Source of the DNA: Desulfobulbaceae bacterium
GTDB taxonomy: Bacteria; Desulfobacterota; Desulfobulbia; Desulfobulbales; Desulfobulbaceae
Assembly: GCA_027011235.1 (NCBI GenBank)
Contig: JALVAI010000477.1
Location: forward strand, 1 to 5,163
Direction of reading: 5' to 3'
DNA: 5,163 nucleotides
A program made the translations under genes and the position numbers. Under the pieces are notes generated by a model. The model worked only from the letters and a program-made list of their open reading frames with translations. It was not told the DNA's origin and made no database searches. Positions 1 to 5,163 of the stretch are shown here, piece by piece (positions within the stretch are counted from its first letter, which is position 1; each line of letters begins with the position of its first letter).

Positions 1-171
1 AAGTGCTGGTAATTGTCGTCCGACGGAGCCTGCGGCCGAGATGGGTTCGCCCGCCGCCGTCAACCACAGGGCCGCCAGGGTAGTTTCCGCGGTCTCTTCC
101 GGTTTGTCGGGCAGAAAATCGACGTCCCCGGCAAGGACAGTCAGTAATTCCTCAGAAAGATTATCGTCCAT
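1..171 (-). CDS. N-terminal 57 codons of an unidentified protein, truncated by the window edge (possibly HemK/PrmC-like methyltransferase)
   Basis: An open frame begins with ATG at 171-169 and runs to the window edge without a stop. The start is well supported: a strong Shine-Dalgarno (GGAGG on the minus strand, 183-179) lies 7 nt upstream, inside the last codons of the ligase gene, and only 2 nt separate the ligase stop from this ATG. Translation is therefore probably coupled to the ligase. The peptide begins MDDNLSEELL and continues with an acidic, proline-containing stretch (FLPDKPEET, residues 19-27) and an alanine-rich helix with TLAALW (residues 31-36). There is no signal peptide or membrane segment. 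From memory, a similar 'LPDKPEET...TLxALW..AAG' leader precedes the catalytic domain of some HemK/PrmC-type SAM-dependent methyltransferases, but no SAM-binding or NPPY motif lies within the window. I hold the function call weakly; that the gene is real is much better supported. Confidence 0.7.
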   Translation of the reverse strand, partial: MDDNLSEELLTVLAGDVDFLPDKPEETAETTLAALWLTAAGEPISAAGSVGRQLPAL

Positions 172-173
172 GG

Positions 174-1748
174 CTAATCCTCCCCGCCATAATGTTCTCT
201 AAGCAATGCCTTGATGTCAATCTTGCCGTTTGCAGTCCTGGGAAAGGATTCCAGACAAAAAACATCTCGGGGAACCATGAAATTTTCCAGTCGGGACAGA
301 CAGATCTTTTTTATTCGTCGAGCGGTCAGCGGGCTGTCTTTGTCGATACGAACAAAGGCGCAGACAGCCTGGCCGAAATGCGGATCATCCACGCCGGTAA
401 CAACGGCTTCCCGTATGCCGTCAATGCCATACAGGGCTTGTTCCACCTCCACCGGACTGACCTTTTCTCCCCGTGTTTTGATGATATCATCACTGCGGCC
501 CGCGAAGTAGAGGAACCCATCCTCATCCTGCCGAAACCAGTCACCGGTGCAAAGTACCCGTTCCCCCGGTAGCAGCCCCGGTTGCAGAGCTTTTGCCGTT
601 AATTCCGGCTTGTTCCAGTAACCGGCCATGACATGCGGCCCGCGTACGTAAAGAATACCGTCATTGCCGGGGCGAACCGGTTCACCCTCCGGGGTCCGTA
701 AAAAGACCTCTGTTCCCGGGATGGGCCGGCCAACCGAGGCAGGTTTTTCATCAACCAGTTCAGGCGCAAGATAGGAAACCCTTTTGCATTCGGTCAAGCC
801 GTACATCTTATAAATGAGAGCATTGGGAAAGATTTCATGGAGCAAGGGGATAAATTCCGGGCTCAGGGCAGCCGCCGTATTGGTCACTCTGGTCACCTGC
901 GGAAAGAGAAGCTTTTTTCGCTTATGTCCGGATATCATCGTGGAAAAAATCGTCGGCACCCCGGGGAACACCGTTACCTTCTGCGCACGCATGACCTGGT
1001 AAATCATACCCGGAAAGGTAAACGATCGCTCAACAATAAGCGTTGCTCCAAGCTTCATTGCCATGAGGAGTTGGTAGAGGCCGTAATCAAAGGCCAGGGG
1101 CAGTACCAGGAGAATCCTGTCATCTTCAGAAAGCCGGAGATATTCGATCAGGCTCCAGGCGGCAAACACCATGGCCTGGTGGGTCTGCATAACACCTTTG
1201 GGATGTCCGGTGCTACCGGAGGTATAAATAAGAGCGGCCAGATCATTTGGGATAACAAATGCGGGAGCATCTAAGGAAGCGCTTTCCCGAACCACGCTGG
1301 CAAAGGATTCCAGGCGGACGGGACACTGTTGCGCGTCCGGAAGATTGCCCGAAGAGATGATGCCCCGCAACTCGGGCAACCCGGCTGTCGCCTTGACATA
1401 CTGTCCGGAAAGATGGCCGTCCGTCATCAGAAAAACGGCCCCGCTGTCCTGGAGGATATAGTGCAGCTTGTTCGCCTTTGTCTGCGGATTGATCATCAAA
1501 AAAACGCCGCCGGCCAGTAAGATGCCATAAATCGAGGTGATACAGGGCCAGGTGTTGTCCATATAAACGCCAACCCGGTCGCCGCGTTTCAATCCTCTGT
1601 CCAGCAAGGACCAGGCTACCCTTTGCGAGGTATCGAGCAACTGCCCGTAGGCATATTCCTCCCCTTCAATCACCAGGGCAATTTTTTCAGGATATCTGGT
1701 TGCGGATTCTATCAATCCTTCCCGCAATAATCGTTGGGGCCTGGTCAT
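174..1748 (-). CDS. AMP-forming acyl-CoA synthetase/ligase family protein paired with an acyl carrier protein
   Basis: This is a complete 524-residue member of the ANL adenylate-forming superfamily (AMP-binding domain plus small C-terminal domain), of usual length. Visible motifs are the P-loop YTSGSTGHPKG (175-185), YGLTE (316-320), the TGD motif (401-403), the hinge GRSDDIIKTRGEKVSP (417-432), and PRTANGKID (503-511) with the catalytic lysine at 509. All expected catalytic features are intact. The enzyme should activate a carboxylic acid with ATP to an acyl-adenylate and pass it to a thiol, either CoA or, given the ACP gene 12 nt upstream, the phosphopantetheine arm of that ACP. It has no signal peptide or membrane segment, so it is cytoplasmic. 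The substrate cannot be read from the sequence: a fatty acid, hydroxy acid, amino acid (as in the DltA/DltC pair) or aryl acid are all open. The TECKRVSYL stretch after the YGLTE motif recalls ligases found in polysaccharide and exosortase-associated loci. The ATG at 1748 lacks a clear Shine-Dalgarno, which suggests translational coupling to the ACP gene. Confidence 0.93.
   Translation of the reverse strand: MTRPQRLLREGLIESATRYPEKIALVIEGEEYAYGQLLDTSQRVAWSLLDRGLKRGDRVGVYMDNTWPCITSIYGILLAGGVFLMINPQTKANKLHYILQDSGAVFLMTDGHLSGQYVKATAGLPELRGIISSGNLPDAQQCPVRLESFASVVRESASLDAPAFVIPNDLAALIYTSGSTGHPKGVMQTHQAMVFAAWSLIEYLRLSEDDRILLVLPLAFDYGLYQLLMAMKLGATLIVERSFTFPGMIYQVMRAQKVTVFPGVPTIFSTMISGHKRKKLLFPQVTRVTNTAAALSPEFIPLLHEIFPNALIYKMYGLTECKRVSYLAPELVDEKPASVGRPIPGTEVFLRTPEGEPVRPGNDGILYVRGPHVMAGYWNKPELTAKALQPGLLPGERVLCTGDWFRQDEDGFLYFAGRSDDIIKTRGEKVSPVEVEQALYGIDGIREAVVTGVDDPHFGQAVCAFVRIDKDSPLTARRIKKICLSRLENFMVPRDVFCLESFPRTANGKIDIKALLREHYGGED
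179..183 (-). promoter_or_regulatory. Ribosome binding site of the partial gene at 171, embedded in the ligase 3' end
   Basis: On the minus strand GGAGG (within GGGGAGG) sits 7 nt before the ATG at 171. It doubles as the Gly-Glu codons at the C-terminus of the ligase, so the two genes are packed tightly and probably translated in sequence. It fixes the start of the downstream gene. Confidence 0.7.
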
Positions 1749-1760
1749 GGGACTGTCAGG

Positions 1761-2006
1761 TCATGCTTTTCCGGCAATGAAGGCTGCCAGTTGATTCACA
1801 CTGTCAAGATTTTCCGGAATCAACTCATCATCATCAACGGTAATATCAAAGGTGTCTTCAAGCCATTCCACCAGTTCAAGAACGCCGGTGGAATCGATGA
1901 TCCCCTGGTCCAGAAAAGAATCATCATTGCCGAGATCCTCCTCGGCCGCATCGAATAAAAAATTATCAAATATAAATGAACGTATTGTTGCTATTGTATC
2001 CGGCAT
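1761..2006 (-). CDS. Acyl carrier protein (phosphopantetheine-binding), 81 residues
   Basis: This is a small acidic carrier protein of typical ACP length. The phosphopantetheine attachment serine lies in GIIDSTGVLELV, at Ser39 when numbered from the chosen start, preceding helix II as in other ACPs. The helix III region (ENLDSVNQLAAFI) is also present. I prefer the ATG at 2006 (protein MPDTIATIRS...) over the in-frame ATG at 2018, because a GGGAG Shine-Dalgarno lies 5 nt before 2006 while the 2018 ATG has only an AGG one base away. The DST variant and the short loop mark it as a specialised carrier and not the house-keeping fatty-acid AcpP, which usually has a DSL motif. It must be modified by a 4'-phosphopantetheinyl transferase encoded elsewhere. 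Its neighbour downstream, the AMP ligase, is the natural candidate to charge it. It is the first gene after a long non-coding gap, so it probably leads its own transcription unit with the ligase and the gene at 171. Confidence 0.92.
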   Translation of the reverse strand: MPDTIATIRSFIFDNFLFDAAEEDLGNDDSFLDQGIIDSTGVLELVEWLEDTFDITVDDDELIPENLDSVNQLAAFIAGKA

Positions 2007-2011
2007 GATAG

Positions 2012-2016
2012 CTCCC
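2012..2016 (-). promoter_or_regulatory. Ribosome binding site deciding the ACP start
   Basis: On the minus strand GGGAG at 2016-2012 stands 5 nt before the ATG at 2006. It overlaps the alternative upstream ATG at 2018-2016, which would make that ATG unlikely to be used. It supports an 81-residue ACP in place of an 85-residue one. Confidence 0.6.
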
Positions 2017-2095
2017 ATACCTGTTGTTATTTCTTAATAGCGTCATAAAAACTTCGGTCTACTGCGTCGTGTGTCCTGTGTCGATTCGTGGGCAT

Positions 2096-2109
2096 ACTAT
2101 GTGTATAGT
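2096..2109. promoter_or_regulatory. Small dyad ACTAT-N4-ATAGT in the ACP leader
   Basis: A perfect 5-bp inverted repeat (ACTAT, 4-nt spacer GTGT, ATAGT) lies just downstream of the start predicted from the sigma-54-like site. It could be a small operator or a leader hairpin. It is short enough to occur by chance in AT-rich DNA, and nothing else supports it. Confidence 0.15.
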
Positions 2110-2146
2110 TAAGAGACGCCACAAAACACTACTCCTTGTATATCTG

Positions 2147-2162
2147 TGCTTTTACTTGGCCA
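2147..2162 (-). promoter_or_regulatory. Possible sigma-54 (-24/-12) promoter for the ACP-ligase operon
   Basis: On the minus strand TGGCCAAGTAAAAGCA has GG and GC separated by exactly 10 nt, matching the invariant spacing of RpoN promoters and the consensus TGGCAC-N5-TTGCA at the TGGC and GCA ends. It differs from consensus at the two T positions before GC, which are A here. It points toward the ACP gene, with a predicted start near 2136 and a leader of about 130 nt. RpoN control with PrsK/PrsR has been described for exosortase-linked polysaccharide and PEP-CTERM genes, which makes the match worth noting. A match of this quality could arise by chance in a 500-nt gap. The best sigma-70 alternative (TTGAAT at 2231-2226 with a poor -10 near 2207-2201) is weaker. 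Confidence 0.3.
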
Positions 2163-2277
2163 TCTTTAAGCATTGTCAGGACTTTTTACGAATTCATTTC
2201 TTAATAACATCGGAAAAATATTTAAATTCAATATACTGCGTTTTAATCACTTCACAATCCCGTAGCCTGCCCACACT

Positions 2278-2288
2278 CCGTCATTCCC
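2278..2288. repeat. Partial copy of the same repeat end (CCGTCATTCCC)
   Basis: The 11-mer CCGTCATTCCC is repeated exactly at 2329-2339, the left end of the palindromic element, 51 nt away. The sequence after it does not continue as a repeat hairpin, so this is a remnant or solitary end. It may pair with the degraded end CGGGTCTGACG at 2431-2441. Confidence 0.55.
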
Positions 2289-2329
2289 AAGTCCTGCCCA
2301 TTTCGTTATACCATTGGCCTGCTCTATTC

Positions 2330-2421
2330 CGTCATTCCCGCGGTCTTTTGGGCGGGAATCCAGCAGACATCAGATGGCCAGGATTTTACATGGATCCCCG
2401 AATACTACCTCGGGGATGACG
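2330..2421. repeat. 92-nt palindromic intergenic repeat of the GTCATTCCCG family, two hairpins
   Basis: The ends are CGTCATTCCCG (2330-2340) and CGGGGATGACG (2411-2421), inverted with one mismatch. Inside are two perfect 8-bp hairpins: ATTCCCGC/GCGGGAAT (2334-2341 and 2352-2359, 10-nt loop) and ATCCCCGA/TCGGGGAT (2394-2401 and 2410-2417, 8-nt loop). The whole unit can fold into a cruciform or a long imperfect stem. The ATTCCC...GGGAAT core resembles the neisserial dRS3 repeat and the abundant REP/MITE-like repeats whose chance translations read like 'RHSRESGNP' in many proteobacterial genomes. It carries no gene and is probably mobilised in trans or spread as a small palindromic element. It lies about 90 nt past the sugar transferase stop, where the hairpins could also slow or end transcription or protect the mRNA 3' end, although there is no T-run. 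Confidence 0.8.
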
Positions 2422-2507
2422 TACTACACTCGGGTCTGACGGCGCATCCTTGATGAACCCAGCCAGACTAATCTTTAACGGCAGTCAATACTATTCCTCC
2501 GGCCATC

Positions 2508-3893
2508 CTATCTGGCTCCCTTGCGAAAGAGGATCGTTTTAACAGTCCTGAAAACAATCAGGATATCGATGAAAACAGACATGTTTTTTATGTAGTACAG
2601 ATCATATTCAAGTTTGCGCAAAGCGTCCTCCTCAGTCGCGCCGTAGGGGTAACAGACCTGGGCCCAGCCGGTTATTCCAGGCTTTACCGCATGACGCAGG
2701 GAGTAATAAGGAATCTTTTTTGTCAACTGCTCCACAAAGACAGGCCGCTCCGGCCGGGGGCCGACAAAACTCATTTCTCCCTTGAGTACATTCCACATCT
2801 GGGGAATCTCATCAATCCTGGTTTTACGGATAAAAGCGCCGACCCGTGTCACCCGGGGATCATTTTCCATGGCCCAGACTGCTCCGTTCTTTTCCGCATC
2901 CTTACGCATGGAACGAAATTTAATGACCTTAAAAGTTTTTCCCTTTTCGCCAACCCGCTCCTGGCAGTAAAAAATCGGGCCGGGTGATTCCAGCCTGATC
3001 AACAACGCAGTCGGCAGGGTAACCGGCAGAGAAACAAGCAGGCCGGAGATGGAAAACAAAAAGTCCATGATTCGCTTCACAACAGCCCGAATTTTCCCTG
3101 CCTTGAATCCCTCGGAAAAAATAAGCCATCCAGGCTTGACTTTCTCTACCAGAATCTTACCGGTAACTGCCTCATAAAAGGTAATGCCCTCATCTATTTC
3201 TATTCCCTGCAATTTACACTGCAACAGGTCTCTGACCGGCATGGTTCCACGCCGGTCATCCAGGGCAATAATGATACGCCCAACATCATGCATGCGGCAG
3301 TGTTCCGGCAATATTGCAGGATCAGAAAAAAGAGGCGCGTTATTGGGATTATATTCCGGTACTGCTGAGCCGACAAATGCGGAAATTTTATAGCCCGAAT
3401 CCTTTTTTTCTTCGATTTCCCGGGCAATATCAACGGCAAGGTTTCCGGTTCCTACCACAACAACGGGCAGCGAAAACAACCGTTCATTCAGGATTCTGAA
3501 ATACAGCAGCCGCCACAGGATGATGGCCAGACAGATAATAAAATAGCTGGTCCAGAAAATTCGAGTAGAGATTACCAACTGCGGCACAAGATAATATATG
3601 ACGGCAAGAATAATACAGCCTATGCCGAATGCCTGGATAATTTGGCTGAGCCAGTCAATAAGCTCAGTGTTAATAACACTGAGATCATACAGATCAAAAA
3701 AATACAGACAAATCTGAAAAACCACCGTGACAATCAGGGCCCGCACCGCGTCGGGAAAACTGTCGATACAGTAAATGCCCCACCCGGAGAACAACAGATA
3801 CACAAGGTTGATTGTCAAAAAAATAAGAAGACCTTCGCCAAGGACAAAAAGGACGTTTCGGACCGGGTAATATTTTTTAAGCAAATTCAGCAT
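2508..3893 (-). CDS. Polyprenyl-phosphate sugar-1-phosphate transferase (EpsB/WbaP-type initiating phosphoglycosyl transferase)
   Basis: This complete 461-residue protein belongs to the bacterial sugar transferase family and likely transfers a sugar-1-phosphate from a UDP-sugar to undecaprenyl phosphate, the first membrane step of polysaccharide assembly. The N-terminal half has about four hydrophobic membrane segments (roughly 13-35, 50-66, 88-104, 112-132), then a CoA-binding-like/Rossmann-type region starting VVVVGTGNLA (144-153). The C-terminal catalytic domain starts near KRIMDFLFS (273) with a membrane-embedded hydrophobic helix. It carries SPGPIFYCQERVG (303-315), FKVIKFRSM (321-329), the TRIDEIPQ motif with the Asp361-Glu362 dyad equivalent to that of PglC, FVGPRPERP (376-384) and PGITGWAQV (405-413). 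The layout and the ending VKTILFRKGAR resemble the sugar transferase subgroup tied to exosortase A/PEP-CTERM polysaccharide loci. The ATG at 3893 has GAAGG 5 nt upstream. It follows the amidotransferase by 10 nt, so the two are probably co-transcribed. The sugar donor cannot be told from sequence. Confidence 0.93.
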   Translation of the reverse strand: MLNLLKKYYPVRNVLFVLGEGLLIFLTINLVYLLFSGWGIYCIDSFPDAVRALIVTVVFQICLYFFDLYDLSVINTELIDWLSQIIQAFGIGCIILAVIYYLVPQLVISTRIFWTSYFIICLAIILWRLLYFRILNERLFSLPVVVVGTGNLAVDIAREIEEKKDSGYKISAFVGSAVPEYNPNNAPLFSDPAILPEHCRMHDVGRIIIALDDRRGTMPVRDLLQCKLQGIEIDEGITFYEAVTGKILVEKVKPGWLIFSEGFKAGKIRAVVKRIMDFLFSISGLLVSLPVTLPTALLIRLESPGPIFYCQERVGEKGKTFKVIKFRSMRKDAEKNGAVWAMENDPRVTRVGAFIRKTRIDEIPQMWNVLKGEMSFVGPRPERPVFVEQLTKKIPYYSLRHAVKPGITGWAQVCYPYGATEEDALRKLEYDLYYIKNMSVFIDILIVFRTVKTILFRKGAR

Positions 3894-3898
3894 ATTGA

Positions 3899-3903
3899 CC
3901 TTC
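3899..3903 (-). promoter_or_regulatory. Ribosome binding site of the sugar transferase
   Basis: On the minus strand GAAGG at 3903-3899 directly follows the amidotransferase TGA stop (3906-3904) and lies 5 nt before the ATG at 3893. The arrangement supports that start and suggests coupled translation of the two genes. Confidence 0.55.
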
Positions 3904-5163
3904 TCACCTGACCATCACCCGCGTCTTTGCCAGCTGCAGGGGAACATCTGTTTTGAAACAACGGACATATGAATCAAACAAAATCATTGTCGACAGCATG
4001 CCGACAAAGGCCATATTTTCACGAAATCCCTGCCGGGCTTTTTTCCGGCACTTCATCAGCAACCGCTGCACGGCCTTTGGTTTAAAAAGGCCGGCCTCAG
4101 CAAGCATTTTCTCCGAAAGATAATATTCCAGATATTCGGGCTCCTTTTCTCCAAAAAAGCTCAGGATATCCGGGGCCATGTAGGGCTGTTTCTTGCGTCG
4201 GACTATTCCGTCCGGCAGAAGACCAACCATGGCCTTTTTGAGGATATTTTTTTCATTCAACGCCTTCATCCGCAGATTTGGCGGAATTGTGCAGGCAAAC
4301 TCCACCAGCCGGTGGTCAAGGAAGGGATAGCGGCCTTCAACCGAATGGGCCATGGCCATACGATCACCCTGGGAGCAGAGCAGGTAATTGCTAAGCAGCA
4401 GGCGGCTCTCAAGAAACTGGGTCCGACTGAAAATATCTACCCCCTCTAATTGATCTTGCCACAAGGATTTCAGCTTTACAAACGGCTTTTGCCCAACGGA
4501 TGCTGCAAAATCATCGCTGAAGAAGAGATGGGTGCCCGATGTGGTCTTCCAGCGAGGTCGATGACCATAAAAAATGTCATCCAGGGAGGCATCGGTATTG
4601 AAAAATTTCTGCGCATACTCCGCTGATCTGGAAGGCGACAGGGCAAGATAGGGATACAGACGTTTCAAAAGATAGGGCCGGCAGGTAGAACCCGGCCGGG
4701 CTCCAATAAAGGCCCGGACCTTTGCCTCTTTGAATATATCATAGCCGCCAAGGACCTCATCGGCGCCTTCACCGGTGAGGACGACTTTGTACTTGTTTTG
4801 TCTGACCAGGGAGGAGAGAAGAAAAAGAGGTACGGGTGCTGTTCGTAAAATGGGTGTTTCCGTGTGACGAATGACATCAGGAAAGGCCTCGCCTATGGAT
4901 GTATAGGAGCAGCGGATGCTGTGGTGATCGGTGTGCAGGAAATCAACCATCTCCTGCTGCTGCTCCTGTTCATCATAGACCTTATCGTTAAAGGTAACGG
5001 AAAAGGTCTTCAGTTCATTGTCGGTAAAATGGGCAATCAGGGAGGTAATGGTTGAAGAATCAAGGCCGCCGCTCAGATAGGCGCCGACAGGAACATCCGC
5101 CCGTAATCTGATCCTGGTGGCGTCAATCAGCAATTCCCGCAACTGTTCGGCAAGGTCCTGTTC
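3904..5163 (-). CDS. Asparagine synthase-like glutamine amidotransferase, C-terminal 419 residues (5' end outside window)
   Basis: The frame is open to the window edge, so this is a 5'-truncated view and not a short gene; full AsnB-type proteins are about 600-650 residues. The missing part would be the N-terminal glutaminase domain with its catalytic Cys. Counting from the edge, the synthetase domain shows the ATP pyrophosphatase loop SGGLDSS (31-37), GEGADEVLGGYD (131-142) and GDRMAMAHSVEGRYPFLD (266-283), followed by the usual KKAM and RRKKQP stretches. All are intact. The enzyme uses glutamine nitrogen and ATP to amidate a carboxylate through an adenylate. True asparagine synthesis is possible, but AsnB homologues sited next to sugar transferases commonly act on sugar acids or other precursors of surface glycans (for example the exosortase A-associated amidotransferases and WbpS-like proteins). 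Context with the sugar transferase 10 nt downstream favours that role. There is no membrane segment, so it is cytoplasmic. Whether this belongs to the exosortase-linked subgroup cannot be settled without the N-terminal part. Confidence 0.93.
   Translation of the reverse strand, partial: EQDLAEQLRELLIDATRIRLRADVPVGAYLSGGLDSSTITSLIAHFTDNELKTFSVTFNDKVYDEQEQQQEMVDFLHTDHHSIRCSYTSIGEAFPDVIRHTETPILRTAPVPLFLLSSLVRQNKYKVVLTGEGADEVLGGYDIFKEAKVRAFIGARPGSTCRPYLLKRLYPYLALSPSRSAEYAQKFFNTDASLDDIFYGHRPRWKTTSGTHLFFSDDFAASVGQKPFVKLKSLWQDQLEGVDIFSRTQFLESRLLLSNYLLCSQGDRMAMAHSVEGRYPFLDHRLVEFACTIPPNLRMKALNEKNILKKAMVGLLPDGIVRRKKQPYMAPDILSFFGEKEPEYLEYYLSEKMLAEAGLFKPKAVQRLLMKCRKKARQGFRENMAFVGMLSTMILFDSYVRCFKTDVPLQLAKTRVMVR

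Larger units (their letters stand above)
2007..2507. other. Long non-coding gap between the sugar transferase and ACP genes
   Basis: About 500 nt separate the end of the sugar transferase from the ACP start, whereas every other junction in the window is 2-12 nt. I see no convincing gene here on either strand. The half near the ACP gene (about 2019-2270) is AT-rich and holds the candidate promoter, a small dyad and an 11-nt direct repeat. The other half (about 2278-2441) is richer in GC and is occupied by palindromic repeat material. No hairpin followed by a T-run, the mark of a factor-independent terminator, was found downstream of the sugar transferase gene. The gap probably separates two transcription units. 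Confidence 0.75.

Noticed and set aside
837..1274. 145-codon plus-strand open frame opposite the AMP ligase
   Set aside because: It lies wholly antisense to a gene with all its catalytic motifs, shows no family resemblance and is best explained as a shadow of the coding frame. The shorter plus-strand frames at 192-572, 1329-1520, 2691-2987 and 3642-3911 were rejected for the same reason.
2394..2417. Factor-independent terminator for the sugar transferase operon
   Set aside because: The hairpin is stable (8 bp, GC-rich), but neither strand has a T-run after it, and it is better explained as one arm of the palindromic repeat.
2024..2419. 131-codon plus-strand open frame in the long gap
   Set aside because: It starts at a TTG without a ribosome binding site and has unlike-protein composition. 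Its tail (FRHSRGLLGGNPADIRWPGF) is the chance translation of the palindromic repeat, a common source of false hypothetical proteins.
2278..2441. CRISPR-like array
   Set aside because: The repeated units are few, in inverted orientation and unevenly spaced, with no spacer pattern and no cas genes nearby.
5140..5142. TTG at 5142 as the start of the asparagine synthase-like gene
   Set aside because: The frame continues open to the window edge with family-like sequence, there is no ribosome binding site, and a start here would leave an enzyme without its glutaminase domain. It is an internal leucine codon.
3904..5163. Broken or frameshifted asparagine synthase
   Set aside because: The missing N-terminus is due to the window edge; the visible synthetase domain has no internal stop or frame break.

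Overview
The window looks like part of an envelope or extracellular polysaccharide locus from a Gram-negative proteobacterium of moderate GC content. The gene content and the palindromic 'GTCATTCCCG' type intergenic repeat fit a Desulfobacterota/deltaproteobacterial genome best, but the exact taxon is a guess. All real genes are on the minus strand, so biological order runs from high to low coordinates.

Layout in transcription order: (1) 5163-3904, the C-terminal two thirds of a glutamine-dependent asparagine synthase-like amidotransferase whose 5' end lies outside the window. (2) 3893-2508, a 461-residue membrane phosphoglycosyl transferase of the EpsB/WbaP type, 10 nt downstream and apparently in the same operon. 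(3) 2507-2007, a non-coding gap of about 500 nt. It holds a 92-nt imperfect palindrome made of two hairpins, partial copies of the same repeat, an AT-rich stretch and a possible sigma-54-type promoter facing the next gene. (4) 2006-1761, an acyl carrier protein. (5) 1748-174, an AMP-forming acyl/aryl ligase, 12 nt downstream. (6) 171-1, the first 57 codons of another gene, 2 nt after the ligase stop, which I could not identify firmly (possibly a HemK/PrmC-like methyltransferase).

Working model: the sugar transferase starts glycan assembly by placing a sugar phosphate on undecaprenyl phosphate at the inner membrane. The amidotransferase probably amidates a sugar acid or related precursor. The ACP/ligase pair activates a carboxylic acid as an adenylate and may load it on the ACP phosphopantetheine arm, supplying an acyl (or aminoacyl) group. 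This set resembles the gene neighbourhoods of exosortase A (XrtA/EpsH, PEP-CTERM) polysaccharide loci. No exosortase or PEP-CTERM protein is visible in this window, so that link is inference from family resemblance. Acylation of the glycan, and what the acid is, are not shown by the sequence.
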